Shown piece by piece: positions 8,039 through 16,932 of a stretch of DNA of 64,000 bases. Position numbers and translations under genes: made by a program. The stretch is from Thermoanaerobaculia bacterium (lineage in GTDB: Bacteria; Acidobacteriota; Thermoanaerobaculia; Multivoradales; JAIOJS01), in the NCBI GenBank assembly GCA_030429235.1, contig JAUIDB010000005.1:62001-126000 (forward strand). The letters run 5' to 3'. Below the pieces are notes generated by a model. It made no database searches. It had not been told where the DNA came from and worked only from the letters and a program-made list of their open reading frames with translations. Position 1 is the first letter of the stretch; every line of letters starts with the position of its first letter.

Positions 8039-10090
8039 TCAACCGCCGGCTGCTTCCAGGCGTTGGGCCGCGTCGATCACCGCGGGATCCTCCCGCGCCA
8101 TCTGCCGGATCACTCGCAGCGCTACCGAGGCCTGGTCGAGGTTGCCCTGCGCGAGGAACTGATCGAAAGCTCGCAGCCCGTCGGCGACGGCTCGCTGTTT
8201 CTGGTCCGCCGCCTGGAGCTTGGCGATCTCGGCGGTGAGCTGTTGAGGCCTCTGGCTGCGGGGGAACGCCTCCTCCATCTCGCTCACCACCGCTCGAGCC
8301 CCCAGCCAGTCGTGGTCCGCGACCCTGGCCTGGTAGCGCGTCTCGTACTCCTGGAGCGCGCTCGACATCCGGAGTTCCTGGTCCCGTTCCTCGATGCGCG
8401 CTCGCAGTCCATCGAGGGTGATCCGCGCCACGTCGAGACCGGCCAGCGCCTGGAGGTCTCGGCTGGCGGCGCCGATGTCGCCGGCGGCGAGGTGCTGCTC
8501 GAGCCGCTCCAGAATCTGCTCCGTCTTCTCGTCCTGTTCGTGCCCCCGCTCGGCCTCTTGGAGTTCGCTCAGCAGCCGGCCCGCCAGGTTGCCGCTGAGA
8601 TCGAACCGTTCTACTTCGGTCATCAGCTCCCGGGCTCGATCGAGATCCCCCCCGGTGACGGCGTCCATGCCTTCGTCGAACGCTGCCTGGGCCTTCTTCT
8701 GCTGGGCGGCCTCGTCGGCCAGGAGTTCGACCCAGGACTCGTAGTCGTTGCGCTTCGGGTGGTTGGGATAGATGTCGAGGAGCGTTTCGAGTGCGAACCG
8801 GGCCGCAGTCTGCTGCCGCTCCAGTAGGTACTTCTCGAGCATCTGCTCGGCCTGGAGCACCTGCTGGCGGCGACGCGCGATCTCCTCCGCTTCGTCGAGT
8901 CGCGCTCGTAAGTCGCCCAGGCCCTTGAGTTTGGGGTGGCTCGTCTCGAGTTTCTGGACGAACTTGCCAGCCTCTTCGAATCGACCCTCCTTGAGAGCCA
9001 TCTCGGCGCGACGGAAGACCTTGGACGTCTCACTGACCCGACTGGCGGCTCGATCGATCTGGGCCAGCAGGGCGCTGCGCTCGTCGGGAGTCAGATCGAC
9101 GGAGGCCTTCTTACGAGCAGACCTCTTGGCCGTGGCGGGAGCCTTCTTGGGGGGCAGCAACGAGGCGGCGGTGGCGATCGGCTGGTTGCCGGTGTCGGTG
9201 GCGGCGCCGACGTCGCGGGTCGCCAGCCCCCTCAGTTCGTCGAGCACCACGGCGAGCGCGTGGATGAAGTGGGAGGCGTCGGGGTAGCGCTTTTCGCGGT
9301 CGCGTTCGAGCCCCCGCATGACGACCTGTTCCAACGCGGCCGGCAGCTCCACGCGAGGATTGCGTCGCAGGAGCGACAACGGCTTTTCGGTCAGCCGCTT
9401 GAAGACGAAACCGTGTTGGCTCTGCGAGTCGAAGGGGGGCAGGCCGGTCAGCAGCTCGTAGAGAACCTGTGCCAGCGAGTAGAGATCACTACGGGCGTCG
9501 AGAGGAGCTTCGTTCTCGCCGGCCTGTTCGGGCGAGCAGTACTGGAACTTGCCCAGGAACGTGCCGACCTGGGTGAGCTCCATGCCCTTCTCCGGGCCGA
9601 GGTCCTTGGCCAGTCCCAGGTCGATGATCTTGATCCGGTTGCGCCCCTTGCGGTCGCGCGTCACCATCAGGTTGTCCGGTGACACGTCGCGGTGGATCAC
9701 TCCGGCGGCGTGGATGGCGTCGAGGCCGCGGAGGGCCTGGATCGCGAAGTCGAGCGCAAGTTCCACCGGGAGCGGTCCGCGTTCCCGGATCGTCGCACCG
9801 AGGTGCTCGCCTTCGATGTACTCCCAGACCATGTAGTAGCGGCCATCCTTCAGCCGGCTGTAGTCGTAGAGGATGGCGACGTTGGGGTGCTTGATCTGGG
9901 TGGCGACTCGAGCCTCCTGCTGGAATCGTCGCATCGCCGAGGTGTCGTCCGCCAGGTCCGGACGGAGCACCTTGACCACCCGAAGTTCTTGCAAATGCTG
10001 ATGTCGAACGAGATACACGTCCCCCATGCCGCCGGTGGCCAGGCGATTCTGTATCTCGTACTTGTCGTCGAGCAGCGAGCCGATATCCAG
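8039..10090 (-). CDS. serine/threonine protein kinase with coiled-coil/TPR-like C-terminus; non-standard start
   Basis: About 683 aa if translation starts at CTG 10090. The kinase domain is complete in that frame: Gly loop L-A-T-G-G-M-G-D-V-Y, Lys40 (RVVKVL), HRDVSPDN catalytic loop, DLG in place of DFG, PEQA and SDLYSLA. An alanine- and lysine-rich linker follows, then a long helical region with repeat-like units (ALKEGRFEEAGKFV and similar); no membrane segment is evident. The first ATG in frame (10027) falls inside the Gly loop. Between it and the in-frame stop at 10129-10127 there is no ATG, GTG or TTG. GGAGG at 10104-10100 sits 9 nt before CTG 10090, which is the best candidate; ATT 10099 is another. 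Confidence 0.85.
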   Translation of the reverse strand: MDIGSLLDDKYEIQNRLATGGMGDVYLVRHQHLQELRVVKVLRPDLADDTSAMRRFQQEARVATQIKHPNVAILYDYSRLKDGRYYMVWEYIEGEHLGATIRERGPLPVELALDFAIQALRGLDAIHAAGVIHRDVSPDNLMVTRDRKGRNRIKIIDLGLAKDLGPEKGMELTQVGTFLGKFQYCSPEQAGENEAPLDARSDLYSLAQVLYELLTGLPPFDSQSQHGFVFKRLTEKPLSLLRRNPRVELPAALEQVVMRGLERDREKRYPDASHFIHALAVVLDELRGLATRDVGAATDTGNQPIATAASLLPPKKAPATAKRSARKKASVDLTPDERSALLAQIDRAASRVSETSKVFRRAEMALKEGRFEEAGKFVQKLETSHPKLKGLGDLRARLDEAEEIARRRQQVLQAEQMLEKYLLERQQTAARFALETLLDIYPNHPKRNDYESWVELLADEAAQQKKAQAAFDEGMDAVTGGDLDRARELMTEVERFDLSGNLAGRLLSELQEAERGHEQDEKTEQILERLEQHLAAGDIGAASRDLQALAGLDVARITLDGLRARIEERDQELRMSSALQEYETRYQARVADHDWLGARAVVSEMEEAFPRSQRPQQLTAEIAKLQAADQKQRAVADGLRAFDQFLAQGNLDQASVALRVIRQMAREDPAVIDAAQRLEAAGG

Positions 10091-10126
10091 GACGCGAATC
10101 CTCCGTGCGAGGTTGGAGAACCTATT

Positions 10127-10702
10127 CTATGGCAGATCGACAGCCTGGGAAGGCTCGGAGGCTTCGGTTTCGTCGCCACGCAGTCGACGACGCAGCCAGA
10201 TCATGGTCAAGAGGAGACCACCGCTCACGGCGTTGAGGACGACGTCGCGCAGGTCGTAGGTTCGGTTCGGCAAGATCGCCTGCACGCCTTCGTCGCCCCA
10301 GCCCGCCAGAGCGTTCAACCAGAAGGCATGGCGGTAGGGGTGTCCTCGACCGAGGCGTCGCCGACGCGCTTCGAGGGCAAGCAGGAGCAGGGCGGCAAGG
10401 ACGCCGTACTGCACGAGGTGGACCCGTTCCTGGATCACCTCGAGTTCGACCCAGAGCCAGCCGTAGGGCAGGGCTGCGGCCGGCAAGAGCCAGAGTTCTC
10501 GCCAACTGGAACCGTGGCGCACCGCGACGATTCCCAGTGTGACCCCGACCAGGAGGAAAAAGGCGGCCAGGGTATTGACCAACCAGCCGCGCTCGAACAG
10601 GGCGGTGAGGACGAACTGGACGTAGTACGCCGCCGCGTAGATCGTCAGCGTGTAGAGGGCAGCCAGGCTCCACCAGCGGCGTTCGCTCGAACTCCAAGAC
10701 AC
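10127..10702 (-). CDS. VanZ-like membrane protein
   Basis: 191 aa, GTG start. Four hydrophobic segments (about 11-32, 40-58, 72-85, 98-112) and a final one near 160-176 suggest a polytopic membrane protein. The C-terminal WGDEGVQAILPNRTYDLRDVVLNAVSGGLL block has the D-E, Q, D and N pattern of the VanZ family. The family name comes from teicoplanin resistance; the role of chromosomal members is generally unknown. Its TAG stop is in the same frame as the downstream kinase and forms part of a TAGAAT sequence. TAGGAT lies 6 nt before the GTG, so it probably has its own promoter after ftsZ. Confidence 0.75.
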   Translation of the reverse strand: MSWSSSERRWWSLAALYTLTIYAAAYYVQFVLTALFERGWLVNTLAAFFLLVGVTLGIVAVRHGSSWRELWLLPAAALPYGWLWVELEVIQERVHLVQYGVLAALLLLALEARRRRLGRGHPYRHAFWLNALAGWGDEGVQAILPNRTYDLRDVVLNAVSGGLLLTMIWLRRRLRGDETEASEPSQAVDLP

Positions 10703-10708
10703 GCCGGA

Positions 10709-10714
10709 ATCCTA
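10709..10714 (-). promoter_or_regulatory. -10 element of the VanZ-like gene
   Basis: TAGGAT on the minus strand ends 6 nt before the GTG start at 10702, the same geometry as at other leaderless candidates in the window. There is no Shine-Dalgarno sequence between it and the start. Confidence 0.4.
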
Positions 10715-10767
10715 CCGCCCCGGATCCGGCGAGTTGGGGCAGAATCGCGGCAACGCGATGGCGAAGA

Positions 10768-10797
10768 CCGGGGTGGCCTCAGAGAGTTCCACCCCGG
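10768..10797 (-). terminator. strong hairpin after ftsZ, probable end of the dcw transcript
   Basis: A perfect 9-bp stem CCGGGGTGG/CCACCCCGG (10768-10776 with 10789-10797) with a 12-nt loop lies 24 nt past the ftsZ stop. On the minus strand it is followed by TCTTCGCC rather than a run of T, so it may be an inefficient terminator or an RNA 3' end stabiliser. A promoter for the next gene lies between it and that gene, which fits a transcript boundary here. Confidence 0.5.
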
Positions 10798-10820
10798 CCG
10801 ATCCGGTGGGTTGTGCGTTC

Positions 10821-12242
10821 CTAGTCCATCTGGCGTCGCAGAACCGCTGGGATGTCGAAGTCGTCGACGCCCGACCAGTTGGGGCCGTAGCCGCCGCTCT
10901 GGTCCGCCGCGTTCTGGGCCAGGACCTTCTTGAAGAAGGGGATCTCCTCCGACGGTTCCTGGGTACGGGTCTCCTCGAGGTCTGCGGCCACCGTACCCGA
11001 GGTCTGCAGCGGAACGTCCTGCAGCGGTGTGTCGCGCGGGCTCGGGGTGGGTGCCGCCGGGCTGGTGAGTTCCTCGGCTCGGCGATCGAAGAGACCCCGC
11101 GGCTCCTCCGCCACCGGCTCGCTAGGAGCCGCCGGCGATGGGGCAGGGGCGGCGGTGGCTCGCACCGTCGCGGTCGGGATCGAGGGGCGGCTGTCGATCA
11201 GCCGGCGCTCGGTCGGGCGTTCGACCTCCATCGGCTTCTCGCTCGGCTCGTAGTGGAAGCCGGTGGCGATGACCGTGACCTTCATCTCGTCCTCCAGGTC
11301 CCCATCGGTGACCATGCCGCTGATGATGTTGGCATCGATGTCGACCGATTCCTGGATGATCCGACACGCCTCGGCAACCTCGTGCAGAGTGAGATCGTGA
11401 CCGCCGGAGACGTTGATGAGCACCCCCTTGGCCCCTTCGATCGAGGTCTCCTCGAGCAGCGGCGAAGAGATCGCGCGCTGCGCAGCCTCGAGGGCCCGGT
11501 TCTCACCGCGAGCGATTCCGGTGCCCATCAGCGCCATGCCCATGCCGCTCATGATCGTGCGGACGTCCGCGAAGTCGACGTTGATCTCACCCGAGACGGT
11601 GATCAGATCGCTGATGCCCTGCACGGCCTGTCGCAGTACGTCGTCGGCGATGAGGAACGCCTCCGACAGCGGAGTGCCACGGTCGACGAACGAGAGCAGT
11701 CGCTCGTTGGGGATAGTGATCAGGGTGTCGACCGCGCTGCGGAGTTCCTCGACGCCACGCTCGGCGAGCTGCATGCGGCGTCGGCCCTCGAACTGGAACG
11801 GCTTGGTGACGACCGCGACCGTCAGGGCACCGATCTCCGCGGCCAGGGATGCGATGATCGGGGCGGCACCGGTCCCGGTTCCGCCGCCGAGGCCCGAGGT
11901 CAGGAAGACCATGTCGGCTCCATCGAGCAACTCGAGCAGGGTTTCGGTGTCTTCGAGCGCCGACTTGCGGCCCATCTCGGGATCTCCCCCCGCTCCGAGA
12001 CCGCGGGTCAGCGCGGTACCGAGCTGCACCTTGACCGGGGCCCGACAGCGCTGGAGCGCCTGGACATCGGTGTTGGCGGCGATGAACTCGATTCCACCGA
12101 GGTTGGCGTCGATCATCCGGTTGACGGCGTTGCCGCCACCGCCGCCGACGCCGAGGACCTTGATCCGGGCAGGGGCGATGTTGGCCGCGCTGAGGTCCAG
12201 CTGGGTTTGCGGTGCGGTTTCGTTGTCTTCGAAGAGAATCAT
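10821..12242 (-). CDS. ftsZ: cell division GTPase FtsZ
   Basis: 473 aa. It polymerises into the Z ring at midcell and recruits the divisome. The N-terminal GTPase domain contains [13 protein letters not shown] and the tubulin signature [10 protein letters not shown], then the T7-loop region. After about residue 330 comes a long Pro/Ala/Glu-rich linker of roughly 120 residues and a conserved C-terminal peptide, [12 protein letters not shown], the docking site for FtsA and other partners. GGGAGG lies 5 nt before the ATG. It is the last gene of the dcw run. The linker is longer than in E. coli, making the protein about 90 residues longer. Confidence 0.98.
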   Translation of the reverse strand: MILFEDNETAPQTQLDLSAANIAPARIKVLGVGGGGGNAVNRMIDANLGGIEFIAANTDVQALQRCRAPVKVQLGTALTRGLGAGGDPEMGRKSALEDTETLLELLDGADMVFLTSGLGGGTGTGAAPIIASLAAEIGALTVAVVTKPFQFEGRRRMQLAERGVEELRSAVDTLITIPNERLLSFVDRGTPLSEAFLIADDVLRQAVQGISDLITVSGEINVDFADVRTIMSGMGMALMGTGIARGENRALEAAQRAISSPLLEETSIEGAKGVLINVSGGHDLTLHEVAEACRIIQESVDIDANIISGMVTDGDLEDEMKVTVIATGFHYEPSEKPMEVERPTERRLIDSRPSIPTATVRATAAPAPSPAAPSEPVAEEPRGLFDRRAEELTSPAAPTPSPRDTPLQDVPLQTSGTVAADLEETRTQEPSEEIPFFKKVLAQNAADQSGGYGPNWSGVDDFDIPAVLRRQMD

Positions 12243-12346
12243 GTCGCCTCCCTGGTTTGGGTCTGGGTGGTCACTCGGGAAACCGCCGGCCGGTCGGAAT
12301 CCGAATGAAAGTTGATCGATTGGTTACGGTTCATGGTGTGCTCCAT
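12239..12346 (-). CDS. possible small ORF filling the ftsA-ftsZ gap
   Basis: An open frame starts directly after the ftsA TAG (ATG 12346-12344) and ends in a TGA that overlaps the ftsZ ATG. It would give 35 aa, or 31 aa from a second ATG at 12334 that has GGAG 6 nt upstream. The peptide is polar (N, S, T, R rich) with no membrane segment. Codon use (CAA, CGT, TTT, CAT) is poorer in GC3 than the neighbours, which argues against a conserved protein. It could be a leader that couples ftsZ translation to ftsA, or chance. Confidence 0.2.
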   Translation of the reverse strand: MEHTMNRNQSINFHSDSDRPAVSRVTTQTQTREAT

Positions 12347-13588
12347 CTAGAGCAGATCGGCGAAGAGACTCTTGATCGAGCCCATCACTTGCCGCAGGTT
12401 CCTTCCCTGGCTGCGAGCCCGGTTCGAGAGTCGCTTCTCGGCTTCGACGCCGTGGAGCAGCAGACCGGATGCGGTACACCAGGAGGGAGAGTTGATGACG
12501 TCCACCAGTCCTCCGAGGCCTCTGGGCAGGCCGTAGCGGACACTGGCGTTGAAGATCTGTTCGGCGAGTTCGAGCAGGCCGTCGAGTTGGGCGCCGCCGC
12601 CCGTGAGCACGACGCCGGCGCGCAGGCCTTCGGCCATGCCCATGCGAGCGAGATCCCGCTGGATGACCAGGAAGAGTTCCTCACCTCGGGGCTGGAGGAT
12701 CTCACAGATCTCGCGCTTCGGAACCACGCGCGTGGCACCACCGCCGACGGTGGGGACCGACACGCCCTCCTCCTGTCCGACCAGCGAGCCGAGGCAGCAC
12801 CCCTTCTCGATCTTGATCCGCTCCGCCTCCGCGAAGGGCGTACGGAGGACGGTCGCCAGATCGGAGGTGAAGTGTCCTGCCCCGATGGGAAGCACGGCAC
12901 TGTGCTGCACCTCGCCGTCGGCGAAGAAGGCGTAGCTTGTGGTGCCGGCGCCGATGTCGACGAGGAGGACGCCGAGTTCGCGCTCGTCGTGGCTGAGAAT
13001 CGCTTCCGCCGTGGCCAGCGATTCGAAGACCAGTTCGGTGACCTCGATGCCGGCTCGGTTGACGCAGGTAAGCAGCGTCTTCGAGCGGGTGGCCTGTCCG
13101 GTGACCAGATGGACGCCGACTTCGAGTCGGCTGCCGAGCATCCCTTTCGGATCGGCGATCCCTCCCTGTTCGTCGACGATGAACTCCTGCGGGATGGCGT
13201 GGAGGATCTCGCGTTCGCGTGGGATCGCTGCCGACTGGGCGGCCTCGAGGACCCGCTGGATGTCGGAGAACTCGATCTCACGGTCCTTGCGCGCCACCGA
13301 GACCATGCCGCGGGCGTTGAAGGAGCGGATGTCGGACCCCGCGATGCCGACGTAGGCCGAAGCGACCTCGACTCCCGCCATCACCTCGGCTTCCTCGCAG
13401 GCCGCCTTGAGTGCCTCGACCGTGGTCTCGACGTTGACCACGGTGCCGCGGCGGGTCCCCCGATTGGGGGCTTCGCCCTTGCCGACGATCTCGAGTCGCC
13501 GGCCCTCCTCCCCTCGCTGGGCGATGAGGACACCCACCTTGGACGATCCGATGTCGATGCCTACGATGTACGGTTCCTGCTTGGCCAT
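12347..13588 (-). CDS. ftsA: cell division protein FtsA
   Basis: 413 aa from ATG 13588 (M-A-K-Q-E-P). An actin-fold ATPase that tethers FtsZ to the membrane. Phosphate-binding motifs are visible: VGIDIGSSKVGVLIA near the N-terminus, LLVDIGAGTTSYA in the middle, and VVLTGGGAQLDGL later. The 1C subdomain is present after residue 80. The C-terminal end is a helix rich in basic and hydrophobic residues (SIKSLFADLL), consistent with the membrane-targeting amphipathic helix. The upstream ATG at 13675 lies deep in ftsQ and was rejected. The ftsQ TGA is separated from this ATG by one base. Confidence 0.97.
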   Translation of the reverse strand: MAKQEPYIVGIDIGSSKVGVLIAQRGEEGRRLEIVGKGEAPNRGTRRGTVVNVETTVEALKAACEEAEVMAGVEVASAYVGIAGSDIRSFNARGMVSVARKDREIEFSDIQRVLEAAQSAAIPREREILHAIPQEFIVDEQGGIADPKGMLGSRLEVGVHLVTGQATRSKTLLTCVNRAGIEVTELVFESLATAEAILSHDERELGVLLVDIGAGTTSYAFFADGEVQHSAVLPIGAGHFTSDLATVLRTPFAEAERIKIEKGCCLGSLVGQEEGVSVPTVGGGATRVVPKREICEILQPRGEELFLVIQRDLARMGMAEGLRAGVVLTGGGAQLDGLLELAEQIFNASVRYGLPRGLGGLVDVINSPSWCTASGLLLHGVEAEKRLSNRARSQGRNLRQVMGSIKSLFADLL

Positions 13589-13589
13589 C

Positions 13590-14438
13590 TCAGCCCTCTT
13601 CTGTGGCGACGGGACCTCGAGGCCCCGGTTGGTTAGTCCGTTCCACGGTGGGTTCCGCGGTACGAAGGACGACACGGCGGGGCAGGCGGAGGTCGACGAT
13701 CCCCACCTCTTCCGCTCGGTCTCCGATCTCTTGTAGTGCCCGGTCGAGACGCGACAACGCGCCGTCGAGGGTTCCGGCCCGGACGATGATCTGGTACGGC
13801 GTGCTCCCCAGCGCCATCCGGTAGTCCTCGTCGGAGAGGATCTCGATCTGGCGGACGCTGGCAGCCCACGCGGGCCTCAGGGTTCGCAACTCCTCGAGGA
13901 GAGCGAGGCTTCCGGCCACCGGCACCGGTTCGCCGTCGGGCCAGATCAGATGGGGGAGCAACTGCGCGAGCTCCTCGTCCTCGGTGCTGGCGATGACGGC
14001 GCCCTCACGGTCGAGGTAGTAGCTCTGTTCGGCTCGTTGCCAGACGGCCAGCGGCTCCTTCTCCTCCACCTTGACGACGAGTCCTCGCGGCAGCTCCTTG
14101 GTCACCGCGACGCTGGCGACCCAGGGGTGCTCGGCCAAGGGTCGGGCCACGTCGTCGAGCGACAGGGCGAGGATGTGGCGCCCTTGCACGGTGTCGAGGG
14201 CCGTCGTCGCCCAGCTGGTAGCGACCCGTTCGCCGGCTCGAACCGTGACCTGGTCGACGAGGAAGTAGCCGGAGAGGGCGACCCATCCCACCAGGCCGAC
14301 CGGCACCCCGACCAGCAGGGTGGCCTGCAGGGCGGCCCGGGCCACCATGGCCAGAGTCCGGCTGCGCGGCTGGCGGCGCGGCATCGGATCACGCCGCCGC
14401 AACAGGCGGGGTCCGGACTCGGTGACCGCGGCTCTCAT
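13590..14438 (-). CDS. ftsQ: cell division protein FtsQ
   Basis: 282 aa. A basic cytoplasmic tail, one membrane helix (about 36-60), then a POTRA-type domain starting with FLVDQVTVRAGERV and containing HPWVASVAVTKELPRGLVVKVEEKEPLAVW, followed by the FtsQ beta domain with DREGAVIAS and LPHLIWPDGEPV. FtsQ links FtsB and FtsL to the rest of the divisome at the outer face of the inner membrane. Its ATG overlaps the murC stop (ATGA), so translation is probably coupled. Length is normal for the family. Confidence 0.95.
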   Translation of the reverse strand: MRAAVTESGPRLLRRRDPMPRRQPRSRTLAMVARAALQATLLVGVPVGLVGWVALSGYFLVDQVTVRAGERVATSWATTALDTVQGRHILALSLDDVARPLAEHPWVASVAVTKELPRGLVVKVEEKEPLAVWQRAEQSYYLDREGAVIASTEDEELAQLLPHLIWPDGEPVPVAGSLALLEELRTLRPAWAASVRQIEILSDEDYRMALGSTPYQIIVRAGTLDGALSRLDRALQEIGDRAEEVGIVDLRLPRRVVLRTAEPTVERTNQPGPRGPVATEEG

Positions 14439-15832
14439 GCCGCCTCTCCTGCCAGTTGGTGGCTCAGTCGGTAGATATCACCGGCGCCCAGGGTCAGGAT
14501 CACGTCGCCGGCCTCCAGACGGTCCCCGAGGACGGCCGGTAGGACCGTCCAATCGGGATGGGATTCGACCCGGCGGTGACCCGAGGCGCGGGCTGCGTCG
14601 ACCACCATCTGACCCGAGACCTCGGGATCGAAGGCTTCGCGGGACCCGTAGACATCGACGACATAGGCGCAATCGGCTCCGAGCAAGGCGCGACCGAACT
14701 CGGCCGCCATGTCCCGGGTGCGCGAGTAGAGGTGGGGCTGGAAGACGGCGTGGATCCGAGCTCCGGGGTAGGCCTCGGCGGCAGCCGCGAGGGTGGCCGC
14801 GACCTCGGCGGGATGGTGTGCGTAGTCGTCGACGACGGCGGCGTCACAGAAGGTGCCCAATACCTCGAAGCGGCGGTGAACTCCCCGGAAGGCCGCCAGC
14901 CCCTGGCGAATCTGTTCGAAGTCGAGGCCGAGGGCGCGTGCCACTCCGACCGCTGCCAAAGCGTTCTGCACGTTGTGACGGCCCGGGAGCGGAAGTCGTA
15001 CGGTGCCCAGGACCTCTCCGGAACCGACCCGTACGGAGAAGGAACAGCCGGCGCCTTCGGGGCGCAGATCGATCGCGGCGAGGTCGGCCTGGGGAGACAG
15101 ACCGTAGGTCACGATTCGGCGGTCGGCGAGCCGCGGCAGGATGGTCTGCAGGTTGGCGTCATCCAGGCAAGCGATCACCTGACCGAAGAAGGGGACGCGG
15201 TCGGCGAACTGGACGAAGGCGTCGCAGATGGCTTCGAGGTCTCGATAGGTGTCGAGGTGATCGACGTCGATCGAGGTGATGACCGCGAGGACGGGAGAGA
15301 GTCTGAGGAAGGAGCGGTCGAACTCGTCCGCTTCGGCGACCAGGTAACGGCTGCGCCCCAGTCGGGCGCCGGTGCCAGAAACGCGGAGTCGCCCCCCTAC
15401 GATCACCGTGGGGTCCAGGCCCGCCTCGGTGAGCAGGGTTCCCACCAGGGAGGTGGTGGTCGTCTTGCCGTGGGTGCCGGCGACGGCGATGCCGTACTTG
15501 AGACGCATCAGTTCGGCGAGCATCTCGGCGCGCCGGATGACGGTGATGCCCTGGGCACGGGCGGCAGCGATCTCCGGATTGTCATCGGGCACGGCTGACG
15601 ACTTGACCACCAGATCGGCGCCCTCGATCTGGTCCGGGCGATGGCCGATCGCGATGTCGACACCGAGCCCTTCCAGCCGGCGGGTGTTGTCGCTGGCGGC
15701 TTGGTCGCTGCCGCTGACCTCGAGGTCGTAGTCCAGGAGCACTTCGGCAATGCCACTCATGCCGCTGCCCCCGATGCCCACGAAGTGCACGCGGTCGAGG
15801 CCAGCCAGTTCGCGGAAGGAGGTGCCGGTCAT
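14435..15832 (-). CDS. murC: UDP-N-acetylmuramate--L-alanine ligase
   Basis: 465 aa. It adds L-alanine to UDP-MurNAc using ATP in the cytoplasm. The N-terminal Rossmann motif HFVGIGGSGMSGIAEVL, the P-loop GTHGKTTTTSL and the later conserved DDYAHHPAEVAATL and QPHLYSRTRD blocks identify MurC among Mur ligases. The ATG overlaps the murG stop (ATGA) and its own TGA overlaps the ftsQ ATG. The much longer frame upstream (to 16552) is only murG read out of frame. Confidence 0.98.
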   Translation of the reverse strand: MTGTSFRELAGLDRVHFVGIGGSGMSGIAEVLLDYDLEVSGSDQAASDNTRRLEGLGVDIAIGHRPDQIEGADLVVKSSAVPDDNPEIAAARAQGITVIRRAEMLAELMRLKYGIAVAGTHGKTTTTSLVGTLLTEAGLDPTVIVGGRLRVSGTGARLGRSRYLVAEADEFDRSFLRLSPVLAVITSIDVDHLDTYRDLEAICDAFVQFADRVPFFGQVIACLDDANLQTILPRLADRRIVTYGLSPQADLAAIDLRPEGAGCSFSVRVGSGEVLGTVRLPLPGRHNVQNALAAVGVARALGLDFEQIRQGLAAFRGVHRRFEVLGTFCDAAVVDDYAHHPAEVAATLAAAAEAYPGARIHAVFQPHLYSRTRDMAAEFGRALLGADCAYVVDVYGSREAFDPEVSGQMVVDAARASGHRRVESHPDWTVLPAVLGDRLEAGDVILTLGAGDIYRLSHQLAGEAA

Positions 15833-16932
15833 GCCGCGACCTCCACCAGGTGGCGGGTGATGTCGGCCGCCGCTCGAGGCCGGGCCAGGCGGCGGGCGGC
15901 GGCGGCCATCTCCGAGAGTTGGCCGCGCTGCTCGAACAGCTTCTCCACGGTGACGGCGAGAGCACCGGCCGTCGACTCGGAGGCGTCGAAGACCCGCGCC
16001 GCTCCGGCTCGGGACATCGCTTCGGCGTTGGCGCGCTGGTGTCCTTCCGCGAGGGTCAGAGGAACGAGGATGGAGCCGCGGCCCGCGGCACAGAGTTCGG
16101 CCAGGGTGATGGCACCGGCGCGCGAGACGACGAGGTGCGCTTCTGCCATCTCGCTGGCGACATCGGCGACGAACGGCACGACCGTGACCTGGTGCGACGG
16201 ACCCACCTGCTCCTGGTACGCGTGGCGCGTGGCATCGGCGTGCCGCTCCCCGGCCTGGTGCAGCACCCGCAGTCCACCGGGAGGCTCGGGGACCAACGCC
16301 AGGGCCTCGGGCAGGAGCCGATTGAGTTGAGCTGATCCCTGGCTGCCTCCGAGGACGAGCAACCGCAAGGGCCCGCTGGGCAGGGCCGCCGGGGTCTCGA
16401 AGAAGGCCCGGCGAACCGGCACTCCGGTGTTCCAGCGGGCACCGCGCAGTTGGACCTCGGGCCAGGCTACGCAGGCGCCCCGAGCGAGCCGCGCCAACAG
16501 TCGATTGGCGGCGCCGGGATGGGCGTTCGGTTCGAGAAGTACGAGCGGACAACCGGCCAGCCGGGCGCCGATGCCGGGGGCCACCGAAACGTAGCCGCCG
16601 GTGGCCAGGACGACGCTGGGCTCGAGGCGACGGATGAGCCGGCGGGCCCGAAGGCTGGAACCGACCAGGGTGGTGAGGGCCTGCAGCTTTCCGGTCAGCC
16701 CGCGTCCCACGACCGGGCGAGCGGGCAGGCCGGTGAAGGGCACGTCGCGGCCGCTCACGAGGCGAGCCTCCATGCCGTGGGCCGAGCCGACGAAGCTGAC
16801 GCGACCGCCCCGCCGACGGACCTCGTCTCCGACCGCCAGAGCGGGGAACACGTGTCCACCGCTGCCGCCGCCGGCCAGGAGCAGGTGGAAGCCATCAGGC
16901 AGTGGTGAAGCGTCGACATCGAGATCAGGCAT
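15829..16932 (-). CDS. murG: UDP-GlcNAc:lipid I N-acetylglucosaminyltransferase
   Basis: 367 aa, GT28 family. It converts lipid I to lipid II at the inner face of the membrane. The N-terminal glycine-rich loop GGGSGGHVFPALAVGDEVR and the second loop LVLGGSQGSAQLN are both present, as is the C-terminal donor-site segment with SRAGAITLAELCAAGRGSILVPL. A short acidic extension precedes the usual N-terminus. It overlaps ftsW by 8 nt upstream and murC by 4 nt downstream. Confidence 0.97.
   Translation of the reverse strand: MPDLDVDASPLPDGFHLLLAGGGSGGHVFPALAVGDEVRRRGGRVSFVGSAHGMEARLVSGRDVPFTGLPARPVVGRGLTGKLQALTTLVGSSLRARRLIRRLEPSVVLATGGYVSVAPGIGARLAGCPLVLLEPNAHPGAANRLLARLARGACVAWPEVQLRGARWNTGVPVRRAFFETPAALPSGPLRLLVLGGSQGSAQLNRLLPEALALVPEPPGGLRVLHQAGERHADATRHAYQEQVGPSHQVTVVPFVADVASEMAEAHLVVSRAGAITLAELCAAGRGSILVPLTLAEGHQRANAEAMSRAGAARVFDASESTAGALAVTVEKLFEQRGQLSEMAAAARRLARPRAAADITRHLVEVAA

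Noticed and set aside
9692-10933. Plus-strand frame of 413 aa
   Set aside because: It runs antisense to the kinase and the VanZ-like gene, and its sequence matches no family.
10734-13636. Plus-strand frames of 524 and 474 aa
   Set aside because: They are antisense shadows of ftsZ and ftsA.
15829-16552. N-terminal extension of the murC frame
   Set aside because: It is murG read out of frame. The true murC start is the ATG at 15832 overlapping the murG stop.
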